A stretch of DNA of 64,000 nt. Source: Heterotrichella gracilis (lineage: Eukaryota > Sar > Xanthophyceae > Tribonematales > Xanthonemataceae). The notes under the pieces were generated by a model. It worked only from the letters and a program-made list of their open reading frames with translations. It did not search any database and was not told the origin of the DNA. Positions 31,998-44,028 of this stretch are shown here, piece after piece. Numbering within the stretch: the stretch's first letter is position 1; each line of letters begins with the position of its first letter. Made by a program: the position numbers and the translations under genes. The DNA lies in the NCBI GenBank assembly GCA_032358255.1, contig JAULBX010031481.1:104561-168560 (forward strand). Reading direction: 5' to 3'.

Positions 31998-34900
31998 CTA
32001 TGCCTTTTTGGGCTGTGCATACCCCACCCGTATCTTCCTCCCGTGGACCTCCGCCCCGTCCAGGCTGATGGCCCTGCAAGTGCGAGCCAAGTATTTAGGG
32101 CTTAGGGCATTGGGTTTAGGGTTTTGAGTCTCCATCGCCTCTGCCCGGGGGCTCATGGCCCTGCAGTTAAAAACCCCTGGATGGTGCAACCCCTCCACAC
32201 ACAAATGCACCACCAACACACACCCACTCTCCACCCTTCCCAAACCTATCAACCCCACCCACCTGCCCACGTGCAAGTGCGCGTAGCCCTTTGAAGCGGC
32301 CAGTGTCCATGCCTGTGTGCAGCCGACCTGGCTGACTATCCACCCCTCCACAAACATACGCCACCACCATCACCACCACCACCACCACCACCACCACCAC
32401 CACCACCACCACCACCACCACCACCGTCATGCACACCACTCCCCACTCCTCCTGACCATGCTCCACCCACCTGTCTAGCGACGCCTCGTCCTCAAAGTGC
32501 ACATGCGCATAGCCCTTGAAGCGCCCGGTGTCCTTGTCCGTGTGCAGGCGCACCAGGCTGACGCTGCACCCCTCCACAAATCCACACCACCACCACCACC
32601 ACCACCACCACCACGACCACCACTTTTACCCACACCACTCCCCACCCGTCCTGACCATGCTCCACCCACCTGTCCAGTGACGCCTCGTCCTCAAAGTGCA
32701 CATGCGCATAGCCCTTGAAGCGCCCAGTGTCCTTGTCCGTGTGCAGGCGCACCAGGCTGACGCTGCACCCCTCCAGTGCGGCCTTGAGGTCGATTTCATC
32801 AGCCTCAAAGGCGATGTTGCCGATGTAGGCCACGTTGTAGCCGGGGGTCTGGGGCGAGGGGGGAGGAAAAAGGTTGAGGGTTGAGGGTTTAGGGCTCAGC
32901 GCCGAGGTCAGGAGGCGCGTTGCTTCCATGCTGTGTGCAGCTGATGAGCGTTACAATGAATGGGGATGCCGCATGCCTCATACCACCGAGACAATGCCGC
33001 CCTGGGCGCCACCTGGCAATCCTTCACACTCTTCACACTTCATATCATAAAATACCTCATTGTGCAGACATGCTATGTACGCTGATCAAACGCCACACCA
33101 GTTGGAACCGACCCCACCCCCACAACCCCACACCCACCTTGGGAGCCTTGTTGGCGCTGTTGCCGCCGCCTCCCCCCTTCGGCACCGCCTGCACTTTGTT
33201 ATTTGACCGGTCGTTCTTGTTGGTGGATGCCTTGCAGGTCTTGACCTTGAGGGTTTGGCCATCCAGGTCCGCCCCGTCGCACTTGAGGGCTTCTTGGAAA
33301 CCCTCCTCCTGCAAGGGTTTAGAATTTAGGGTTTAAGGGTCGGAGCGGTGCGCAGTAAGGCAGCGGGATTAGGGTTTGTGATTAGGGTTTGGCTGTCCCA
33401 GAAACACAGAAAACCCGTCGACCCCCGTGCACTTTGAAGATGAGGCGTCGCTAAAAAATACACCAGTAACCCATCTGTCCTGACAACCATCCCCCAGAAC
33501 CCCCACCCACCGTTGCAAATGTGATGAACACAATCCCCTTGAACCTGCCGGTGTCAGGGAATGTGAGGATGTCCATGCTCTCAATCTCCCCGCAGTACTC
33601 CCAGTATGCGCGCACATCCTCTTCGGCATAGCCAAAGGGCATGCCGCCCACGTACACTCGCCGGGGCACATCTTGGCCCAGCACACGAGCCAGGCGGGTG
33701 GACATATCTTGCTGCACCGCCCTGCAAGGGGAAGAAAGAGATATGGGTGTGATGAAGGGGAGGTGATCTTGGCATTCCCCAATTTGGACTACCGAGCTAG
33801 ACGCGATGTGATGCGCGGTTTGATTGCAGACGACCCGCTCCTCCAATACGCTCGCCAAAGCACCATGCCCTGATCTGGTGGTGTCTTCAGGCATGTAACC
33901 CTAAAACCTAGTCGCTTGACACCTGGTGGTTCTTCAAAGGTCTGCCCCAAACCCATAACCCTAGCTCCTATTTATAAACACCTTAACCCTAGCCCGCAAC
34001 CCTAAACACCTGTCCTTACCTGGTGGTCTCCTCTGGTATAAACCCAAACGCGCGCCCGCTGCTCGACGCCTGCTGTGGGGGTGGTGGGGGGGGGAGCACC
34101 TTCGCCACCTTCTCCGGCTGGGGCTCCGGCTGGGGCTGCGGCTGTGGTTCGGGCTGTGCCGCTGCTACATCATCTGAATCGCTGTCATCATCAGATGAGC
34201 TCGAATCAGAAGATTCCGAGTCCAATGAAGATTTTGAATCGGAGTCTGATGAAGATTCCGAGTCTGAAGAATCGGAGTTTGAGGAATCGCTTGCCTCTGT
34301 GGCGGCTGCATTGATGGCTGAGATCTCTGACAGGGCATTTGGCGCTGCTGGTTCTGGGGTGGCGGTTGGGGCTGGGGCTGCTGGCGCGGGGGCAGAGGGG
34401 TTGAATTTGAATGCAAAGGGCTGCTGCTTGACGGGGGGAGCAACCGTCTCACTGGCGGGGGGTGCCACATATCCTGCAGCCACCCAATCAGGTAAAAGTC
34501 TGTAAAACAACTTTTAATTTATTTTATTTTAAAGAAAACTGTGAATGCTCCACATGAGGTCGTACATACAATGGATGGTGGAATGCCAGGGTAAGCACAG
34601 CATGTGAGGCGAAAATTGCCATGGTTTGGAGTGCAATTTGACAGCATGGCTGGTTCTTGGCAGGGGGAATGGGCTGCTGACTGAGAGGGTGCCTCCAACA
34701 CACCCTGGGCACGGGTGGTAAAGCAATGTATAGTCCAGAATAGCTGAAGAAAAACCCTGGCAATTCAGCAGGATCCTCCTGAACCACATTCTTGAGCGAC
34801 CCCATCACAGCGGGCAAAGTAAGCAACAGTGCCCTGTGGAATGCCATGGCCTCCGCTAACACAGGCGGCAAAGCCCTGACAATACATAAGGCCCAATCCC

Positions 34901-36793
34901 TTACTGTGTAGACTGCAATCGTGGTCCCCAACGGTGTGGCTCTTAGTGAGTGTTGTGAATGGCACAGCATGTGAAACACGTTTGGCACATGAAACAAGGC
35001 GTGCTCAATAACATTAGGCACATGATGTGGGTACAGTACCATTCTATACTCTAGGATGCCTCATACAGTTTGTAATATCCACAACAGGGGCAGAGTACAG
35101 ATTCTACACCCCACCCCTAACCTAAACCCTTAACCTAGCCCTAAACCCTACCCCACCCAGCCAAATGCGTATCTCCAGCGCCTCATCAGCATTGTCAGGC
35201 CCAGAAATTTTCTTGGCCTTAAATTTACCCTATTCCTGACCCTAATTCAGACGATGAACATACCCTGAACCCTGAACCCTAGCGCACCTAGCCGGACGCG
35301 CATCTCCAGCGCCTCGTCAGCATTGCCAGGCCCAGAGGTCTTCTTGGCCTCTGGCCGCACCCCCCCCCCCTTTTTCTCCTTCCTCTTCTTCTTCGCAGGC
35401 CCATCCTCGCTGTGCGCATAGATACATTAAATCTATTTTTTGTCAAACATATATATATCACACCCCATTAATTATATTAACACACCCAGTGTTACCTACA
35501 AATGTCCAACGCCAACGACATATTTTTCGATTATCACCACATGGCGACACCAGCCACTGTGCATGCCATGCCACTGCGCGCTTGTGCAAGCTTGTTCTAC
35601 AACCACAATCCTGTAACCCATGTGCTTTTGTAGGTAGAAGAACCGTACCTTGCTGCAGCAACCGTTTCCTCCTTCTGAGGGGGTGGAGCCTGGGCCACCC
35701 CTGTGGCGACCTCCCCAGCGCCAGCAGCGGGTGCTTCCTCCCCACGCTCCGCCGCCTTGCGCTTTTTCTTGGCCTCCTTTTTCTCTACCTTGCTGAGCGC
35801 CTTGGCACTGGGGGCAAGGGGCTCAACGGGCTGGGGCTGTGCCTTTGCGGCTGGTGGGGCGGTTGCAGTGGGGGGCTTGGGTGCGTTCTGTGCCACAAGG
35901 AGGCTGTCACCGGTGCACCTTTTGGGTTTGGGATTGCTCAACCAAAACCACCTTCAAAGGGTTTTGGGTCTGATATGGGTGAAGCAGCACCTTTGCAACG
36001 TGCGCTGCTTGCAGTTGTGGACTTGGGTGCGCTCCACAGCGGGTATCACAGGTGCGCCATGGCATGGGTCCGATCATATGGAACAGGTAACTCACCATAC
36101 CTCCAAAATACGCATCCGCAGCTACCCCAAGGGTGTCGCGACACCCTTGGGGTAGCTGCGGGCGAGCCAAGTCCACAGGGCTGCTTTGTGCAGATGCACC
36201 GACTGCCATGCTGATACAGACGGCACTAGCGAGCTTAAGCCATGCCTCAAGTCAAGGCTTTGGAGACAAAATTTCGTGGGCTGTACAACTTATGTGTGCA
36301 AACAAGGGCAGTGTGCAGGGTACTCCGTGTATGCAGGGGTCACCTACCAGCAGGATCTCCTCCACGTGCGTGTACCTCTTGTACAGTATGGGCACTCCGT
36401 TGTTCACCAGGGGCACTCTGTGACCGATGAACGGGGACTGCAAATACACACACGGACAAATAGTTGGCAGTCTGCTACTTGTGCAACGACGGCTGTTCCG
36501 CATGTTTTAAGAACGGGCCGTCATAGACACAGCCACACAGTCAGGGATGTGCGTGTGGAAAACTCGTAGGACTTTGCAGGTGTCAGTGGGTAGCTAAAAC
36601 CGCACCTGGGCGAGTTGCGCGTTGGGCGTTTATGCATGCATGCATCTGCAGCCGCCAGACCATATGCATGCATACAGGAACTGAGAACCGTGCTGCGATT
36701 CTGGTGCTGCAAGTTGCAGTGCATGTTCTTTGGGTGTGAAGGATTACAGCCACCTACCGATTTCTTGCCCTTGGGTGCGGTGAACTTCCCCAT
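31998..36793 (-). CDS. Nucleolin/GAR2-like protein with two RRM domains
   Basis: Nine minus-strand exons join in phase: 36793-36758, 36437-36348, 35887-35649, 35409-35288, 34473-34020, 33721-33511, 33308-33138, 32848-32670 and 32073-31998, 525 residues. The start is MGKFTAPKGKKS. A Lys-rich segment (KKEAKKKRKAAERG, AKKKRKEKKGGG) suggests nuclear/nucleolar import. An acidic Ser/Asp/Glu tract (SDSSSSDDDSDSDD) precedes RRM1 (RRVYVGGMPFGYAEEDVRAY, FKGIVFITFAT) and RRM2 (YNVAYIGNIAFEADE, GRFKGYAHVHFEDEASLDR, then GRKIRVGYAQPKKA). Lys-rich/acidic/two-RRM is the nucleolin and Gar2 plan, which acts in pre-rRNA processing. The second exon (SPFIGHRVPLVNNGVPILYK) is included because phases fit; its membership and the third exon's start are the least sure parts. 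Copies of RRM2 and exon 4 edges lie in introns. Confidence 0.75.
32265..32577 (-). repeat. Two decayed copies of the RRM2 exon end, with (CAC)n microsatellites
   Basis: Bases 32474-32577 repeat the second half of the RRM2 exon (minus reading GCSVSLVRLHTDKDTGRFKG to SLDR) with its GTGGGT donor, but without a proper acceptor. A poorer third copy lies near 32265-32345. A long (CAC)n run at about 32360-32425 and a shorter one at 32585-32615 separate the copies. Confidence 0.85.
35160..35230 (-). repeat. Diverged copy of the exon 4 end of the nucleolin-like gene
   Basis: The minus strand reads AKKISGPDNADEALEIRIWL, matching AKKTSGPGNADEALEMRVRL at 35288-35350, in the intron just downstream. CCCTAA-type heptamers lie between the two copies (35265-35282) and flank the decoy (35118-35150). 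Confidence 0.75.
36116..36161. repeat. 46-bp perfect palindrome
   Basis: CCGCAGCTACCCCAAGGGTG at 36116-36135 begins a 23-base arm whose exact reverse complement follows without a loop (centre between 36138 and 36139). It is in intron 2 of the nucleolin-like gene. Confidence 0.95.
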
Positions 36794-37425
36794 CGCTGCA
36801 CACGGATTGCCGCCACGCACAAGTATTTCGTTGCAGTCCCTAGAGTAGAGAGGTTGACAAGAGAAAAGGACCCTCTCCAAACCACTGATCCCTCCAATTA
36901 GGAAAGTATCGCTATTGATAGTGGGGAGGCAAACGTGCAATGAATGTGTATATGTCTGTTAGTTGCGGACAGGGTAACATCTAGGATTTGTGTGCCGATA
37001 AAAAGCGCGCCAAAACGGTACAGCTCGACTGCTGACTGTGCTTTCGCAACAACCAATGCCCATCCCGTGTCTCGACTATACACACTCTTTTTAGACCAGA
37101 GCTCTACAACAGTCCTCTACAGTCCTTGAAGTGTTTGTACCTGGTTGCGGAACAACTGAATGCCTTGCCTACAGTCTGTTTCTGTGGCCTAGGTAAAACG
37201 GCCTGTCTTACTGCACCCACCGCACAAGGGCACAGGGACGTCGCCTCGCTGCCTCAGGAAGGGGGGTAGTGTCTACCTGGTGTCGTGTCAGGTTCGACAG
37301 TTGACATCTCACCTGCTGGTGGCTGCATTGACATGTGCTGGCATCAATCCCAAGGCCAAGGTGGCAGCATGAACCTGCTTTGATCTTTGATCTGACTCCA
37401 TCAAACAATCTCCCTGGAGGGCTCC
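36794..37425. other. Divergent spacer between nucleolin-like and oxygenase genes
   Basis: No credible gene is seen. Both neighbours are transcribed away from this stretch, so it should hold both promoters. No TATA or other element can be assigned safely. Confidence 0.5.
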
Positions 37426-40400
37426 ATGGCGAGTCTGATCGGCTACTTCACACACAAGGGCATGGCATGCGTGCGGCACACCCGGCAAGCGCTCCACAGC
37501 GCTAGGCATCCAGGGGGTGCTGCTGCCACCCATACCCTGAACCCTCCCCAGAGGGGAATACACTTCAGTGAGGCGCACAGGCAGGCCCGGAGGTCCACGA
37601 GGCCACCGCCCAGGGCTACCAAGACAGACGAGCTTGAAGGTAGGGCCAAGGGTGGAGGCTGAGGGTGAGCATCCAAGCACCCACTTGGTGGGGAAGTAAC
37701 CCAGGCCTGTGTCTATCCAGCTCATCGATGTTTGCCTGCGTAGCGGTGCTAAAATATTGCTAGAGACGAGGAGTGGCCCGTTACTGCATTGGTTGTTGGG
37801 GCGAGTTGCATTGGTTGTTGGCGCAACAAACAGCGCTTGGGGTGGGGAGGCCTGAGGAAACGGCCACCGGTCACCACCACATTGATGGAGCCAATACGCA
37901 ATCAACCAAGTTTTTATCACCCCTTGTCCCTGCAGAGGTTCAGGAGCTGCCTGAGCAGGTGACCAGCTGGACGGAGCCCCTGCACCTCAAGGTGCACGAC
38001 ACCTTCCTCACCAACGCGGCAGAGCTACGGGAGCACTTTACTCACAGGCGAGTGGCACAGCGCCTTTCCTGAACCCTACACCCTTAAACATTGCCCTTAA
38101 AGAGGTTCAGGGTGGCATAGTAGCTTCTCATCTGCGCTCCCTAAACCCTAAACCGTTTACCCTAAACCCTAAAGAATTGCTGCTATGGCTGTCACTGGCG
38201 GGTAAAAGCGCACGACACCTTTCTCGCCAACGCGGCGGAGCTACGGGAGCCACTTTACCCACAGGCAAGTGGCTCGATCACTACCATCCCCATCCCCAGC
38301 CTAGCCAGACACACTTTTCTACACCCGCGCGCAACCATCCAGCTCTTGACCAGTTCTCCTGGCACGCCCACACCCATCTTGGAATTTTTCAAAACCCTAA
38401 AACCCTAAACCCTACCCATCATCGCCACCAGGTTCAGCACGCCTCGGGAGACGCGCTCCGACCGCTTTGTGTGGGACTACTGGTGCCAGCACATCCCCGG
38501 CCAGTACACGCTGATGGACACCTTAACCCCGATCACAAGCAGCCCATGTGCACACGCTAACCACACCTCGCCACCACCACCACATACCCTCATAAATCCA
38601 AATAACCGCTCCCTAAACCTTCATCACCACCCCTACTGCAATCCCAGGTTCAGCACGCCGCGGGAGACGCGCGCCGACCGCTTTGTGTGGGACTACTGGC
38701 ACATCCCCGGCCAGTACACGCTGCTGCGCACCCCTGCCGACCAGTTCTTCCCTCCCAAGCTGTACCAGGAGCTTGAGGATCAGCTGATCGAGTATGGCGA
38801 GCGTAGCCTTGGGTGCCGCGCGCTCACGCCCATCTGGCTGTCATACTATGTGGATGGGTGCCACCAGGTGAGGAAATGCATCTGCATCAGAGATTGGAGG
38901 AGGGAAAGGGCAGTCTGGTTGATAATATTGCGATATTTTTGAGGCGCTGCATGCATGCCATGAGAATTGAGCAGGCGATTGAGGGCCGGTGGTGGGGAAT
39001 GGCGAGCGCAGGCTGGGGTGCCACGCGCTCACACGCATCTGGCTGTCATACTATGTGGATGGATGCCACAAGGTGGGGAGACGATTGTCATCAGGGTTTA
39101 GGACGAGGGATCGGGGCGGTCCTGTTGACAATCATGTTGTTTTTCAAGGAGGGAAGCGCGATTGTCGGCTTTTGAAGCCCTTATTGCAATGCATGTGACT
39201 GTGTACCCCACATATGCTAACTGCTAATGTGGCTGTGTTACAACCCATTTGCCCGCTGAAACCCTACATGCATACATGTGAACTTGAATTCCACCGTGTC
39301 TCATGTGCGATACGTGTACCCTCATATACGGCCCCTCAATACCCTTGTTTAGGGTCTGCACGCCGACAACCCCCACGGCCCCTGGGCATTCGTCCTCTCC
39401 CTCACCGACTGGGAGCAGCGGTCCTTCAGTGGAGGGGAGACCATGATCCTACAGCCTCAGGTGCTGGATTACTGGAGGACGTTCGACGCAGCTAAAGGGA
39501 CCGAAACCCCTGATTTGGTAAGGGTTTCCTGGTTGGTTGCTTACAGGTATTCCACCCACAGTAGCAAGATATCAGCATGGCGACCAGTACAACAGCATCA
39601 ATGCATCCATCCCCCCTGGGCCTGATGGAGGGCAAAACCTTTGAGCTCTTTAGTTAAAAGGAAAAAAAGAATATAATATCACCTTTGCAACCAGTACTGT
39701 AGCATCACCCCTCCCTTGGCCCTGCTCCCCCCACAGGTTCAACTGGTGGAGGCCCGCTTCAACCGCCTGACGGTGTTTGACCCTCGCTTCCCCCACGGGG
39801 TGCGGGCGGTGGAGGGCACTCGAGACCCGCTCAAGGCACGCATCGTGCTGCACGGCTGGTTCACAGACCCCTCGCCCTTCTTCGTGGGAGGGCTATCTGA
39901 GGAGGAGGCCACACCTGCACTGAACGACGTGCTGGATGACCTGTACCAGGTGCCAACTATTGGACTCCCGTACCCTAAAAACCAAACCCTAAACCCTAAA
40001 CCTAAGCGCTGAATGCTGGTTGACATGTACCAGGTGCCAGCTGCTGTGCAGCCTAAACGCTACTGCGAATCCATTACAATGTTACTTGGCTGCACTGATG
40101 CAATTAGCTGCGGTGTGCAAAACCATGCACATGCTTCCTGCATATCTGCAGGAGCTTTGGCAACCTGCCGCGTAGCATAGTGACTGCCAAGGTTTGCATT
40201 TAGGGTTTGCAACCTGTTAGAAATCCTAACTGTGGTTCCTACACCTGCAGGAGCTCGGCCAGCTGCCACGTGGCACCGGCACAGTCACCGTGCGCCTGAC
40301 CATCTCGGGGTCCACAGGGGGTGTGAGCAAGCTGGACTGGCTCACAGACACCCTCATCCCCGTGCCTGGCGAGATCGACCCCACCGATGCCCGGGATGCC

Positions 40401-40601
40401 ATCCTGTCCGCCATCGTTGAGTACCTGCTGGGGGCGGCCTTCCCTGTGTGCAAGAACGGTGCGTTGCAGGGTTTGTACTTGAGGCTTTATTTGTGGGGTT
40501 ACAGCCATTTGATGCCAATGCCAGTGCAGCAGATGGCATTGCACCTCGCGCTGCGTAGGTGCGTTCTTGGCACCATCTCATCAGCGTTGAAGTGTAGCTA
40601 A
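37426..40601 (+). CDS. 2-oxoglutarate/Fe(II)-dependent oxygenase-like protein, 3' end uncertain
   Basis: Exons join in phase: 37426-37639, 37936-38047, 38648-38867, 39353-39517, 39737-39949 and 40251 onward. Exon 1 (MASLIGYFTHKGMACVRHTR) is basic and may be an organelle transit peptide. The core shows FVWDYWHIPGQYTLLR, IWLSYYVDGCHQGLHADNP (His-x-Asp iron ligands in HAD), WAFVLSLTDWEQRSFSGGET, then FDPRFPHGVRAVEG (distal His) and ARIVLHGWF with the Arg expected to bind 2-oxoglutarate. Such enzymes hydroxylate proteins or small molecules; the substrate is unknown. The exon 2 donor is GC (CACAG|GCGAGT). Exon 6 either ends at donor 40458 (AACG|GTGCGT) or reads on to TGA at 40599-40601; the last exon could not be decided. 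Introns 2 and 3 carry copies of exon 2 and 3 edges. Confidence 0.75.
38205..39080 (+). repeat. Copies of oxygenase exon 2 and exon 3 edges
   Basis: Bases 38208-38270 repeat the end of exon 2 with its GC donor (CCACAG|GCAAGT). Bases 38432-38520 repeat the start of exon 3 (GGTTCAGCACGCCTCGGGAG). Bases 38990-39073 repeat the end of exon 3 with donor (ATGCCACAAG|GTGGGG). CCCTAAA heptamers lie at 38140-38175 and 38394-38412. Confidence 0.9.
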
Positions 40602-41906
40602 AATTGGTTCCCCGTGTTTACCATGTGGCGCAGGCAACACTGAAGTCACCCTGCCATTTATATTCGGGTAGCCTACCACTGGATGCCCAGGGCAGGGCAA
40701 CGCAGTATTCCCCCGATATGATGCATGCAGCTCTTGAAGAGCCGAGTGCTCTACCGGAGATGCCACGGCGATTTTTATACAGCTTGAAAAATCCTGGCTG
40801 GTAGCCTAGGCTGGGGACGCCTAGGCATACACCTGGTGGCAATATACCAGGGACGGTGACCTGAATGCCCACCATGGACCGACTCGGTCACGTGAGGGCG
40901 CTTCAATGTTCCATTCCATTCTCTCTTCTTTCCGAGCCTCAGGCATTCAATGCAATTTGCGAAAAGCTGTTTGCACAGGCATGTGCCATATCATATGATG
41001 CCATATCATCAGTGATGCTGCCAGGCCATGATGAGGTCCTCTGAATGTATCTCAGCTGCCCAGGCATACTCCCTACTAGGCCTAGGGAGCACCACCAACT
41101 TGGTACTGGGCAACCACGGTGGACAATGCTTTGTGGTATCAAGCTTGGACAATTTTGACTCAACGTTTTTGCTGGCAACCAGTTGGTAAGCGCCATTGTA
41201 ACTGGAGTTGTCTTACACTAGTTACATGGATACCTCATACAATATTGTATGCCCATCAGCTTCATGCAAGTCCTGCAACTTCCCGTCGTACAATGAGTTC
41301 ATTGAGCTCAATAACTTAATTAGCCAAGTGTCAGTGTCCAATAAAATGCTCTCCAAGTGAACAGGTGTCAGTCCTTATTTGCGCACTGTAGGACAGCAGC
41401 TTACCAACGCAAACTCAAGGCCTGGCGCAACCATGAAAGTGGAACTATGGACGTGGACCCCACTGAAATTGCAATTCATGGGCAACACCACCCCGTGGAT
41501 CTGTATGCCCAGGCTTGCATGCCCGGAAGCAGGCCATGCTGTCACCAACTGCTGCACCACACCACTCAAGCTGTCATGGTGGTTTGGTGACCTCAGCTGC
41601 TGCATATTGGCTTGTGTACCGCCTGGTTGGAAAGTGCGCTCTGTGGGCGCAGTGACATGGCAACAGCTTTGCTCCCACGGCAGCGGCACCATCCAACTGA
41701 TCAACTGCACCTTCCTGGTTAATAAAAGGTTATGGTAGGGCTGGGAGCACTGCCACTATCCTCTGCCAGCACATACTGCCCACTGAACACATCATCCCAC
41801 GGTTCCAGCAGCTACTTTTTGGGTAGCTCGTAGGCAATGTATGGCTTGAGCTGCAGCCACACAACCCCCAGTCAGTTTTTTCTTGTAGCCACACAACGCA
41901 CAGAAG
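40602..41906. other. Spacer downstream of the oxygenase gene
   Basis: A 119-codon plus-strand frame at 41379-41738 is paired with an equally long antisense frame and shows no domain. A last oxygenase exon may hide here but could not be identified. Confidence 0.4.
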
Positions 41907-42252
41907 TCAAAGACGCACAGAGGTATAAACTCCACTCACCGTGAAGCCTGTCAAGTCTGGTACAACGTAGTTTGGGAGCTTTTCCGGCTGTATCTTGTAG
42001 CCACCTGCCCAAAGCACGGTAGTCTTTTTCAAGAGCAAAGCCACAAGAGGTTTCTCAAAGGAACAGCAAACAGCTTGGTTGAAGCAGAGGATGCAATGCA
42101 TGCATATCACCTTTGGCAGTATGGCGGCCAGTTGGGTGCGCGCCCTTCCCTTTGTAGAAGTTCCTGTTGCCTCGCTTGGACGTCAACTGCGCAAAGCCTT
42201 TCGCAGGGACCTTCCTGCCTCTTGCAAAGGCCACCAAGAGCTTGCTAAACAT
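41907..42252 (-). CDS. Mitochondrial ribosomal protein mL41 (L41/L27 family)
   Basis: Minus-strand exon 42252 to about 42110 encodes MFSKLLVAFARGRKVPAKGF, then LTSKRGNRNFYKGKGAHPTGRH. Donor CCAAAG|GTGATA and acceptor TTGGGCAG|GTGGC join in phase to GYKIQPEKLPNYVVPDLTGF. The pattern TxKRxxRxFYKG...G.H..KGGY.I.PEKLPNYVVPDL is the mL41 (MRPL41, yeast MRPL27) signature, a large-subunit mitoribosome protein. The frame ends at TGA 41907-41909 after VSGVYTSVRL. A good donor (TTCACG|GTGAGT) at about 41941 suggests a further short exon in the spacer could replace those last residues. A CATGCATGCA cluster lies about 19 bases upstream of the start codon. Confidence 0.8.
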
Positions 42253-42270
42253 CGCTCACAGCGATCGGGT

Positions 42271-42281
42271 CATGCATGCAT
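42271..42281. promoter_or_regulatory. RY-like CATGCATGCAT just upstream of mL41 start
   Basis: CATGCATGCAT is 19 bases upstream of the ATG at 42252 (minus strand). The similar motif 177 bases upstream of the neighbouring TrmH gene suggests a shared element; function inferred. Confidence 0.3.
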
Positions 42282-42810
42282 CTAGCTGGCGTGAGTTCAG
42301 CGTTGAGTTCGTGTACAATTTACAACCCAAGGCAAGCACCTTCTTTATCCCGTTCTACAGTGTGTCTGGACAAAAAACATCCACCTGAGGCTCTGAGCAC
42401 TGCTAATAACACCAAAAAATGTGGGGCATTAAATTCAGCATAAACTCTAAAATACCAGCACATTTAAGTCACACAGTTGGGCAAGCCTGTTTGCTATTCC
42501 AACTTTACGTTCCAAAATGGCCTGAGACTGGCGGGCATTGCTATGTCACACTGTGCTGGCTGACACCACTGTGTTCAGCCCTCAATTGGCCAATTCATAT
42601 AGTACAGCTGTACGTTTCACCTCTGCCCCGCTCATCATTAGCAGTGGTCTTAACACATGATCAGGTCTCGCGCCCAGTCTGACCGGAAAGCGCCCAGTCT
42701 GACCGGTAAGAGGCTGGGCGCTTTCATCCTGCTGAAGACCCAAACAATGACCAAGAAGGCAACAACAACACCAAGGTGGCAGTCAATTGACATCCAACAG
42801 CTGTGCTTAT

Positions 42811-44028
42811 TCACTGCTCTACGCCTATTTCTAGGCAACCCAGACCATTTGCTGTTTCTTCTCCCTCCATCATCCAGTCACTTTCCCGCTGCGCCGCTCT
42901 TCTTTGCCGCTCAACGTCAAGCTCATCCGCAGTTAGTGGCACAACGCCTGCAGCCACAATAAAAGCAATCGCTGTCCGAACCCAAGCTTAAGTTTTAAAT
43001 GCAAACAATGGCAAAGCATGCCGCAGCGCCATTGCACACTAGAAACCTGAAGTAGTACACCCTCCGTGCCATATACTAGTGAAACAACTCTGCATAGTGT
43101 GCAGTTAAATGTTCACTGCTATATGCCGAGGAATTTTAAAATGCCTTTTTCTGTAACTGGATGCACTTTGTGACCTCACCCACCTCTAGCTGTGCTCCGG
43201 GGCTCAAGTACCTCCTCCACCACAAACTTCTGGCCCTGTCGGTCATTCTCAGGGTAGCCTGCCCATATGGCAAACTGGTGCAGAATGATGGAGGCAGCTA
43301 CCGTGACGTTGAGGGACGCGGTTCCTCCGCCATACTGGGGGATGTAGACAAAGGAATCGCACAGCGCCAGCTGCTTTTCTGAAAGCCCAGTACCCTGTGA
43401 AGATAATAACCTGTGTTAATTGCCGCTACCCATCATGTCCATAAATGCAGGACCAAAACCACCACCGTTTCTGCCGGCAGGACTTGCCTCGTTTCCAAGC
43501 ATGAAAGCTGTGGGTCCCGAGAAGGGGTGGGTGTGCACAGCCTTGGCTCCCTCTACAATCTCCACCCCAATAATCTCGCAGCCTGTAGTACATAATTGCA
43601 ATAGTTATTTCCTTTTGCAGCAAAACTAAACTTTGGTCAGCATGAAAACCAATCCCAATGGTCGTGGTCAACTGTTACCTGGCTCAGCCTTCAACCAGTG
43701 GCAGCACTGTTCTATAGTGGGGAAGTGGCGGAACTTGACGTGCTTGTCGGACCCATGGCTACCAAAGGTGTTGAAGTTTCTTGAGCCAACCAAGCACACC
43801 TGGGACAACACTTGCTGTCTAGTACTGGTGTGCCACATGTCCCCCATGCCACAGCTAATGCAATGCAAAATGCAACAATTCAACGGGCTTGGCAGCAGCA
43901 GGACCCAACAAACCGGGGTTAAATCATACCTCTTCAACTCCAAAAGCTGTTGCTGATCGGACAAGCGTGCCAATGTTGTGTTTCTTGGCGACGTTGTGGA
44001 CTATCAGGTAGCATGGCGTGGGTGGCAT
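42811..44028 (-). CDS. SpoU/TrmH-family RNA 2'-O-methyltransferase
   Basis: Five minus-strand exons join in phase: 44028-43930, 43799-43679, 43582-43488, 43394-43184 and 42947-42811, 220 residues. All three SPOUT motifs are present: motif 1 YLIVHNVAKKHNIGTLVRSA (Asn and Arg), motif 2 AFMLGNEGTGLSE, motif 3 YIPQYGGGTASLNVTVAASI. The knotted fold binds S-adenosylmethionine and methylates ribose in tRNA or rRNA. No extra RNA-binding N-terminal domain is seen; the start MPPTPCYLIV puts motif 1 almost at the N-terminus, short for the family, and a TGA lies upstream in frame. The intron after exon 3 uses a GC donor (AACGAG|GCAAGT). The C-terminal exon is a charged helix-like tail (ADELDVERQRRAAQRESDWM). 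Head-to-head with the cryptochrome gene. Confidence 0.85.

Noticed and set aside
32360-32425. (CAC)n/(GTG)n run read as a His- or Val-rich peptide
   Set aside because: Simple microsatellite between duplicated exon pieces; splicing phases bypass it.
34524-35042. 172-codon minus-strand open frame within the nucleolin-like gene
   Set aside because: Lies inside an intron defined by phase-matched exons at 35288 and 34473, no domain, and a shorter antisense or shifted frame is equally open.
37309-37920. 203-codon minus-strand open frame
   Set aside because: It is antisense to exon 1 of the oxygenase gene, whose plus-strand frame joins in phase to the catalytic exons.
41375-41738. Paired sense and antisense frames of about 110-119 codons after the oxygenase gene
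   Set aside because: Sequence has no oxygenase-like motif; kept only as a possible location of a missing last exon.
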